Assembly (NCBI GenBank): GCA_964019055.1
Contig: OZ025209.1
Coordinates: forward strand, 8,991,741 to 9,055,740
Source of the DNA: Anthopleura xanthogrammica
Lineage: Eukaryota; Cnidaria; Anthozoa; Actiniaria; Actiniidae
Reading direction: 5' to 3'
Length of the DNA: 64,000 nt
Shown here one piece after another: positions 56,601 to 64,000 of this stretch. Each line of letters opens with the position of its first letter. The stretch's first letter is position 1. A model generated the notes under the pieces. The model saw nothing but the letters and a program-made list of their open reading frames with translations. It had not been told where the DNA came from and did no database searches. Both the position numbers and the translations under genes were made by a program.

Positions 56601-59600
56601 CATTGCTGCACGAACTATTTGTTGACAAGAACTGAAATTCAAGGTTAGTTACTGTCCAGGGCTAAGGTTGGTGGCTAGTGTGTTCACCAGCAGTCAATCC
56701 TGTCGCTCGACCTTTCATACTTGCACCAGCCAGTGGGGAATTTTGGCCATAGGGGCGTTCTTCGTTGGGCTTATTGTGCTGGGATATATTGTGCTGGACT
56801 ATCTAACTTGGTTTTTCAAAAGGTTGCTTGGATGCGGTGTGACAGCTCAACAGCAAATATTGTCCAATCTGCGGCCTTGGTTTGATCTTTTCATCCACTG
56901 ACAATTCCATCACTGCCAAGTAGGGTTTAGTAAACAGAAACTCTCCCCATCCCACCCCACCGCACCCACGAGTTTCTCCCTTTCAATGGAACTGGCTCTG
57001 TGGAGTAGCAGCTAGCTCAAACATTTCATTTTTCAAACTCAAAATCTCTCCTCAGCTTGAAGTGAGTGCTCTGCACAAAGTTACCGACAACGGTCTCCAT
57101 CGCCAACGGTCCATCAATGGTTTGGCTCTGAGCTCATTGCTGCAGAAACTAGTTGTTGACAAGACCTGAAATTCAAGGTTAGTTACTGTCCAGGGCTAAG
57201 GCTGGTGGCTAGGGTGTTCATCAGACGTTAGTCCTGTCCCTCGACCCATCACACTTGCACCAGCCAGTGGGGAATTTTGGCTATAGAGGCGTTCTTGGTG
57301 GGGCTTGGGCAAGAGGGTTGGTTTACAAGGACTGCAATGTCCTTCTGAAAAATTACCTTAGACTGTGCTATCACATTGGGGGAAACACTCTGGAGTATGT
57401 TATATTGTGCTGGACTAGTCTGTGCTATCATATTGAGGAACCACCCTGGAGTATGCGGTGCTTTGAAGCCAATTCTAGACTTGGGAAGGGAAAGTAAGGC
57501 ACATATTGTGGTGGACTATCTAATGTGGTTTTTCAAAAGGTTGCTTGGCTTGAGTGTGATAGCTCAACAGCAAATATTGTCCAATCTGAAGCCTTGGTTT
57601 GATCTTGTCATCCACTGACAATTCCATCACTGCCAAGAAAGGTTTAGTAAACAGAAACTCTCCCTAACCCACCCCACCCCACCCCACCCGCCAGTTGCCC
57701 CTTTTCAATGGAGGTGGCTTGGTGGAGCAGCAGCTACCTCAAACAATTGATTTTTCAAACTCAAAATCTCTCATCTGCAGTAAGTGAGTGCTCTGCACAA
57801 AGTTAGCGACAACGCTCTCCATCGCCAACAGTCCATCAATGGTTTGGCCCGGAGCTCATTGCTGCACGAACTATTTGTTGACAAGAACTGAAATTCAAGG
57901 TTAGTTACTGTCCAGGGCTAAGGTTGGTGGCTAGTGTGTTCACCAGCAGTCAATCCTGTCGCTCGACCTTTCATACTTGCACCAGCCAGTGGGGAATTTT
58001 GGCCATAGGGGCGTTCTTCGTTGGGCTTATTGTGCTGGGATATATTGTGCTGGACTATCTAACTTGGTTTTTCAAAAGGTTGCTTGGATGCGGTGTGACA
58101 GCTCAACAGCAAATATTGTCCAATCTGCGGCCTTGGTTTGATCTTTTCATCCACTGACAATTCCATCACTGCCAAGTAGGGTTTAGTAAACAGAAACTCT
58201 CCCCATCCCACCCCACCGCACCCACGAGTTTCTCCCTTTCAATGGAACTGGCTCTGTGGAGTAGCAGCTAGCTCAAACATTTCATTTTTCAAACTCAAAA
58301 TCTCTCCTCAGCTTGAAGTGAGTGCTCTGCACAAAGTTACCGACAACGGTCTCCATCGCCAACGGTCCATCAATGGTTTGGCTCTGAGCTCATTGCTGCA
58401 GAAACTAGTTGTTGACAAGACCTGAAATTCAAGGTTAGTTACTGTCCAGGGCTAAGGCTGGTGGCTAGGGTGTTCATCAGACGTTAGTCCTGTCCCTCGA
58501 CCCATCACACTTGCACCAGCCAGTGGGGAATTTTGGCTATAGAGGCGTTCTTGGTGGGGCTTGGGCAAGAGGGTTGGTTTACAAGGACTGCAATGTCCTT
58601 CTGAAAAATTACCTTAGACTGTGCTATCACATTGGGGGAAACACTCTGGAGTATGTTATATTGTGCTGGACTAGTCTGTGCTATCATATTGAGGAACCAC
58701 CCTGGAGTATGCGGTGCTTTGAAGCCAATTCTAGACTTGGGAAGGGAAAGTAAGGCACATATTGTGGTGGACTATCTAATGTGGTTTTTCAAAAGGTTGC
58801 TTGGCTGCAGTGTGATAGCTCAACAGCAAATATTGTCCAATCTGAAGCCTTGGTTTGATCTTGTCATCCACTGACAATTCCATCACTGCCAAGAAAGGTT
58901 TAGTAAACAGAAACTCTCCCTAACCCACCCCACCCCACCCCACCCGCCAGTTGCCCCTTTTCAATGGAGGTGGCTTGGTGGAGCAGCAGCTACCTCAAAC
59001 AATTGATTTTTCAAACTCAAAATCTCTCATCTGCAGTAAGTGAGTGCTCTGCACAAAGTTAGCGACAACGCTCTCCATCGCCAACAGTCCATCAATGGTT
59101 TGGCCCGGAGCTCATTGCTGCACGAACTATTTGTTGACAAGAACTGAAATTCAAGGTTAGTTACTGTCCAGGGCTAAGGTTGGTGGCTAGTGTGTTCACC
59201 AGCAGTCAATCCTGTCGCTCGACCTTTCATACTTGCACCAGCCAGTGGGGAATTTTGGCCATAGGGGCGTTCTTCGTTGGGCTTATTGTGCTGGGATATA
59301 TTGTGCTGGACTATCTAACTTGGTTTTTCAAAAGGTTGCTTGGATGCGGTGTGACAGCTCAACAGCAAATATTGTCCAATCTGCGGCCTTGGTTTGATCT
59401 TTTCATCCACTGACAATTCCATCACTGCCAAGTAGGGTTTAGTAAACAGAAACTCTCCCCATCCCACCCCACCGCACCCACGAGTTTCTCCCTTTCAATG
59501 GAACTGGCTCTGTGGAGTAGCAGCTAGCTCAAACATTTCATTTTTCAAACTCAAAATCTCTCCTCAGCGGGAAGTGAGTGCTCTGCACAAAGTTACCGAC

Positions 59601-61168
59601 AACGGTCTCCATCGCCAACGGTCCATCAATGGTTTGGCTCTGAGCTCATTGCTGCAGAAACTAGTTGTTGACAAGACCTGAAATTCAAGGTTAGTTACTG
59701 TCCAGGGCTAAGGCTGGTGGCTAGGGTGTTCATCAGACGTTAGTCCTGTCCCTCGACGCATCACACTTGCACCAGCCAGTGGGGAATTTTGGCTATAGAG
59801 GCGTTCTTGGTGGGGCTTGGGCAAGAGGGTTGGTTTACAAGGACTGCAATGTCCTTCTGAAAAATTACCTTAGACTGTGCTATCACATTGGGGGAAACAC
59901 TCTGGAGTATGTTATATTGTGCTGGACTAGTCTGTGCTATCATATTGAGGAACCACCCTGGAGTATGCGGTGCTTTGAAGCCAATTCTAGACTTGGGAAG
60001 GGAAAGTAAGGCACATATTGTGGTGGACTATCTAATGTGGTTTTTCAAAAGGTTGCTTGGCTGCAGTGTGACAGCTCAACAGCAAATATTGTCCAATCTG
60101 AAGCCTTGGTTTGATCTTGTCATCCACTGACAATTCCATCACTGCCAAGAAAGGTTTAGTAAACAGAGACTCTCCCTAACCCACCCCACCCCACCCCACC
60201 CGCCAGTTGCCCCTTTTCAATGGAGGTGGCTTGGTGGAGCAGCAGCTACCTCAAACAATTGATTTTTCAAACTCAAAATCTCTCATCTGCAGTAAGTGAG
60301 TGCTCTGTACAAAGTTAGCGACAACGCTCTCCATCGCCAACAGTCCATCAATGGTTTGGCCCGGAGCTCATTGCTGCACGAACTATTTGTTGACAAGAAC
60401 TGAAATTCAAGGTTAGTTACTGTCCAGGGCTAAGGTTGGTGGCTAGTGTGTTCACCAGCAGTCAATCCTGTCGCTCGACCTTTCACACTTGCACCAGCCA
60501 GTGGAGAATTTTGGCCATAGGGGCGTTCTTCGTTGGGCTTATTGTGCTGGGATATATTGTGCTGGACTATCTAACTTGGTTTTTCAAAAGGTTGCTTGGA
60601 TGCGGTGTGACAGCTCAACAGCAAATATTGTCCAATCTGCGGCCTTGGTTTGATCTTTTCATCCACTGACAATTCCATCACTGCCAAGTAGGGTTTAGTA
60701 AACAGAAACTCTCCCCATCCCACCCCACCGCACCAACGAATTTATCCCTTTCAATGGAACTGGCTCTGTGGAGCAGCAGCTAGCTCAAACATTTCATTTT
60801 TCAAACTCAAAATCCCTCCTTAGCGGGAAGTGAGTGCTCTGCCCAAAGTTACCGAGAACGGTCTCCATCGCCAACGGTCCATCAATGGTTTGGCTCTGAG
60901 CTCATTGCTGCAGAAACTAGTTGTTGACAAGACCTGAAATTCAAGGTTAGTCACGGTCCAGGGCTAAAGCTGGTGGCTAGGGTGTTCACCAGCAGTTAGT
61001 CCTGTCGCTCGACCCTTCGAACTTGCCCCAGCCAGTGGGGAATTTTGGCCATAGGGGCGTTCTTCGTGAGGCTTGGGCAAGAGGGCTGGTTTACAAGGAC
61101 TGCAATGTCCTTCTGAAAAATTACCTTAGACTGTGCTATCACATTGGGGGAAACACTCTGGAGTATGT
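53643..61168 (+). repeat. 7,526-bp super-repeat, copy 2
   Basis: This repeats copy 1 in the same orientation with the same ordered set of variants. I noticed three single-base differences: 47,188 T versus 54,714 C, 49,071 T versus 56,597 A, and 52,642 A versus 60,168 G. Confidence 0.85.
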
Positions 61169-61559
61169 CATATTGTGCTGGACTAGTCTGTGCTATCATA
61201 TTGAGGAACCACCCTGGAGTATGCGGTGCTTTGAAGCCAATTCTAGACTTGGGAAGGGAAAGTAAGGCACATATTGTGGTGGACTATCTAATGTGGTTTT
61301 TCAAAAGGTTGCTTGGCTGCAGTGTGACAGCTCAACAGCAAATATTGTCCAATCTGAAGCCTTGGTTTGATCTTGTCATCCACTGACAATTCCATCACTG
61401 CCAAGAAAGGTTTAGTAAACAGAAACTCTCCCTAACCCACCCCACCCCACCCCACCCGCCAGTTGCCCCTTTTCAATGGAGGTGGCTTGGTGGAGCAGCA
61501 GCTACCTCAAACAATTGATTTTTCAAACTCAAAATCTCTCATCTGCAGTAAGTGAGTGC

Positions 61560-61640
61560 TCTGCACAAAGTTAGCGACAACGCTCTCCATCGCCAACGGT
61601 CCATCAATGGTTTGGCTCTGAGCTCATTGCTGCAGAAACT
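61560..61640 (+). other. Unequal-exchange junction in the array
   Basis: Landmark spacing drops from 1,256 to 722 bp (61,144 to 61,866). The sequence switches from the small-subunit version (GTTAGCGACAACGCTCTCC) to the large-subunit version (GGTCCATCAATGGTTTGGCT) within about 61,593-61,607, removing 534 bp. Beyond the junction the order matches 57.1-59.5 kb at an offset of 4,490. Confidence 0.8.
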
Positions 61641-64000
61641 AGTTGTTGACAAGACCTGAAATTCAAGGTTAGTTACTGTCCAGGGCTAAGGCTGGTGGCT
61701 AGGGTGTTCATCAGACGTTAGTCCTGTCCCTCGACCCATCACACTTGCACCAGCCAGTGGGGAATTTTGGCTATAGAGGCGTTCTTGGTGGGGCTTGGGC
61801 AAGAGGGTTGGTTTACAAGGACTGCAATGTCCTTCTGAAAAATTACCTTAGACTGTGCTATCACATTGGGGGAAACACTCTGGAGTATGTTATATTGTGC
61901 TGGACTAGTCTGTGCTATCATATTGAGGAACCACCCTGGAGTATGCGGTGCTTTGAAGCCAATTCTAGACTTGGGAAGGGAAAGTAAGGCACATATTGTG
62001 GTGGACTATCTAATGTGGTTTTTCAAAAGGTTGCTTGGCTTGAGTGTGATAGCTCAACAGCAAATATTGTCCAATCTGAAGCCTTGGTTTGATCTTGTCA
62101 TCCACTGACAATTCCATCACTGCCAAGAAAGGTTTAGTAAACAGAAACTCTCCCTAACCCACCCCACCCCACCCCACCCGCCAGTTGCCCCTTTTCAATG
62201 GAGGTGGCTTGGTGGAGCAGCAGCTACCTCAAACAATTGATTTTTCAAACTCAAAATCTCTCATCTGCAGTAAGTGAGTGCTCTGCACAAAGTTAGCGAC
62301 AACGCTCTCCATCGCCAACAGTCCATCAATGGTTTGGCCCGGAGCTCATTGCTGCACGAACTATTTGTTGACAAGAACTGAAATTCAAGGTTAGTTACTG
62401 TCCAGGGCTAAGGTTGGTGGCTAGTGTGTTCACCAGCAGTCAATCCTGTCGCTCGACCTTTCATACTTGCACCAGCCAGTGGGGAATTTTGGCCATAGGG
62501 GCGTTCTTCGTTGGGCTTATTGTGCTGGGATATATTGTGCTGGACTATCTAACTTGGTTTTTCAAAAGGTTGCTTGGATGCGGTGTGACAGCTCAACAGC
62601 AAATATTGTCCAATCTGCGGCCTTGGTTTGATCTTTTCATCCACTGACAATTCCATCACTGCCAAGTAGGGTTTAGTAAACAGAAACTCTCCCCATCCCA
62701 CCCCACCGCACCCACGAGTTTCTCCCTTTCAATGGAACTGGCTCTGTGGAGTAGCAGCTAGCTCAAACATTTCATTTTTCAAACTCAAAATCTCTCCTCA
62801 GCTTGAAGTGAGTGCTCTGCACAAAGTTACCGACAACGGTCTCCATCGCCAACGGTCCATCAATGGTTTGGCTCTGAGCTCATTGCTGCAGAAACTAGTT
62901 GTTGACAAGACCTGAAATTCAAGGTTAGTTACTGTCCAGGGCTAAGGCTGGTGGCTAGGGTGTTCATCAGACGTTAGTCCTGTCCCTCGACCCATCACAC
63001 TTGCACCAGCCAGTGGGGAATTTTGGCTATAGAGGCGTTCTTGGTGGGGCTTGGGCAAGAGGGTTGGTTTACAAGGACTGCAATGTCCTTCTGAAAAATT
63101 ACCTTAGACTGTGCTATCACATTGGGGGAAACACTCTGGAGTATGTTATATTGTGCTGGACTAGTCTGTGCTATCATATTGAGGAACCACCCTGGAGTAT
63201 GCGGTGCTTTGAAGCCAATTCTAGACTTGGGAAGGGAAAGTAAGGCACATATTGTGGTGGACTATCTAATGTGGTTTTTCAAAAGGTTGCTTGGCTGCAG
63301 TGTGATAGCTCAACAGCAAATATTGTCCAATCTGAAGCCTTGGTTTGATCTTGTCATCCACTGACAATTCCATCACTGCCAAGAAAGGTTTAGTAAACAG
63401 AAACTCTCCCTAACCCACCCCACCCCACCCCACCCGCCAGTTGCCCCTTTTCAATGGAGGTGGCTTGGTGGAGCAGCAGCTACCTCAAACAATTGATTTT
63501 TCAAACTCAAAATCTCTCATCTGCAGTAAGTGAGTGCTCTGCACAAAGTTAGCGACAACGCTCTCCATCGCCAACAGTCCATCAATGGTTTGGCCCGGAG
63601 CTCATTGCTGCACGAACTATTTGTTGACAAGAACTGAAATTCAAGGTTAGTTACTGTCCAGGGCTAAGGTTGGTGGCTAGTGTGTTCACCAGCAGTCAAT
63701 CCTGTCGCTCGACCTTTCATACTTGCACCAGCCAGTGGGGAATTTTGGCCATAGGGGCGTTCTTCGTTGGGCTTATTGTGCTGGGATATATTGTGCTGGA
63801 CTATCTAACTTGGTTTTTCAAAAGGTTGCTTGGATGCGGTGTGACAGCTCAACAGCAAATATTGTCCAATCTGCGGCCTTGGTTTGATCTTTTCATCCAC
63901 TGACAATTCCATCACTGCCAAGTAGGGTTTAGTAAACAGAAACTCTCCCCATCCCACCCCACCGCACCCACGAGTTTCTCCCTTTCAATGGAACTGGCTC

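Larger units (their letters stand above)
42051..64000 (+). repeat. Satellite-like tandem array, continuing past the window
   Basis: All sequence here consists of copies of one repeat family. Each subunit has CCAGTGGGGAATTTTGGCCA, TCAAAAGGTTGCTTGG, ACTGACAATTCCATCACTGC, a CCACC-rich stretch, TTTTTCAAACTCAAAATCTC and TTCAAGGTTAGT. Larger subunits have an extra segment of about 190 bp beginning GGCAAGAGGG and containing GGAGTATGTTATATTGTGCT. From about 45 kb the pattern is a 1,256-bp unit of one large and one small subunit (starts of the same landmark at 45,384, 46,630, 47,886, 49,142, 50,398, 51,654, 52,910, 54,156, 55,412, 56,668, 57,924, 59,180, 60,436, 62,414, 63,670). No gene is evident. 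Confidence 0.95.

Noticed and set aside
42051..64000. Dozens of overlapping 60-80 codon frames on both strands of the array
   Set aside because: They overlap each other on both strands, are short, and their identity follows from recent array homogenisation. One is mentioned as a low-interest finding only.
42051..64000. CRISPR-like array
   Set aside because: The units are over 500 bp with no short repeat-spacer alternation, and the context is eukaryotic.

Overview
This is intergenic eukaryotic DNA, AT-rich, with spliced gene fragments and almost no intact host coding sequence. The mix of elements points to a metazoan and most likely a cnidarian such as an anthozoan (inference): CR1/L2-type LINEs carrying 2A-like and PHD segments, a BEL/Pao LTR element, an ISL2EU-type DNA transposon with a THAP transposase and a YqaJ nuclease, a ZMYM1-like hAT, and uncharacterised transposon-like families that I associate with corals, anemones and Hydra. 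There are no bacterial or phage features. I saw no tRNA or rRNA gene.

Layout, left half. 0-3.4 kb holds a decayed minus-strand LINE split by a 433-bp TTAA-flanked MITE. 3.5-7.7 kb holds a 117-bp tandem duplication, a two-exon minus-strand gene whose intron carries an 847-bp MITE, a dead copy of an uncharacterised transposon-associated family, and two more exon-like pieces. 7.9-8.2 kb is microsatellite plus a LINE tail. 8.2-12.2 kb is featureless. 12.2-21.2 kb is a large imperfect inverted repeat whose arms bracket a nearly full-length plus-strand LINE (13.25-17.57 kb), a zinc-finger-like pseudogene and, in the right arm, a hammerhead-ribozyme-like motif. 21.6-22.6 kb is a minus-strand pseudogene that abuts the first copy of the satellite unit.

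Layout, centre. 23.15-26.6 kb contains a ZMYM1-like hAT transposase with one long open exon, then an LRR-like exon fragment. From 26,700 to 42,050 lies one BEL/Pao retrotransposon (minus strand, 5-bp AAGGG duplication) that itself landed in a satellite unit. Three elements are nested in it: an ISL2EU transposon (26,761-31,606) in its 3' LTR, a PHD/2A-bearing LINE (about 35,271-38,268) in gag, and a 2,064-bp CACTA-like element (38,617-40,680) in the upstream part of gag. The host LTR copy at 41.67-42.05 kb serves as the empty site for the ISL2EU insertion and shows a 2-bp AT duplication.

Layout, right half. From 42,051 to the window end is a tandem array. Its left edge is diverged. From about 45 kb it settles into a 1,256-bp higher-order unit made of two related subunits (about 722 and 534 bp). 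Six such units form a 7,526-bp block that is present twice in a row with only three differences noticed. The array runs past the window.

The elements do not form a pathway. They record successive insertions: satellite array, then BEL, then three insertions into BEL. The most notable features are the ISL2EU element, whose 367-bp inverted repeats each carry the same start codon and first exon for two convergent genes; the two-level tandem array with an exon-like cassette in its unit; and the dense subterminal motifs of the CACTA-like element.
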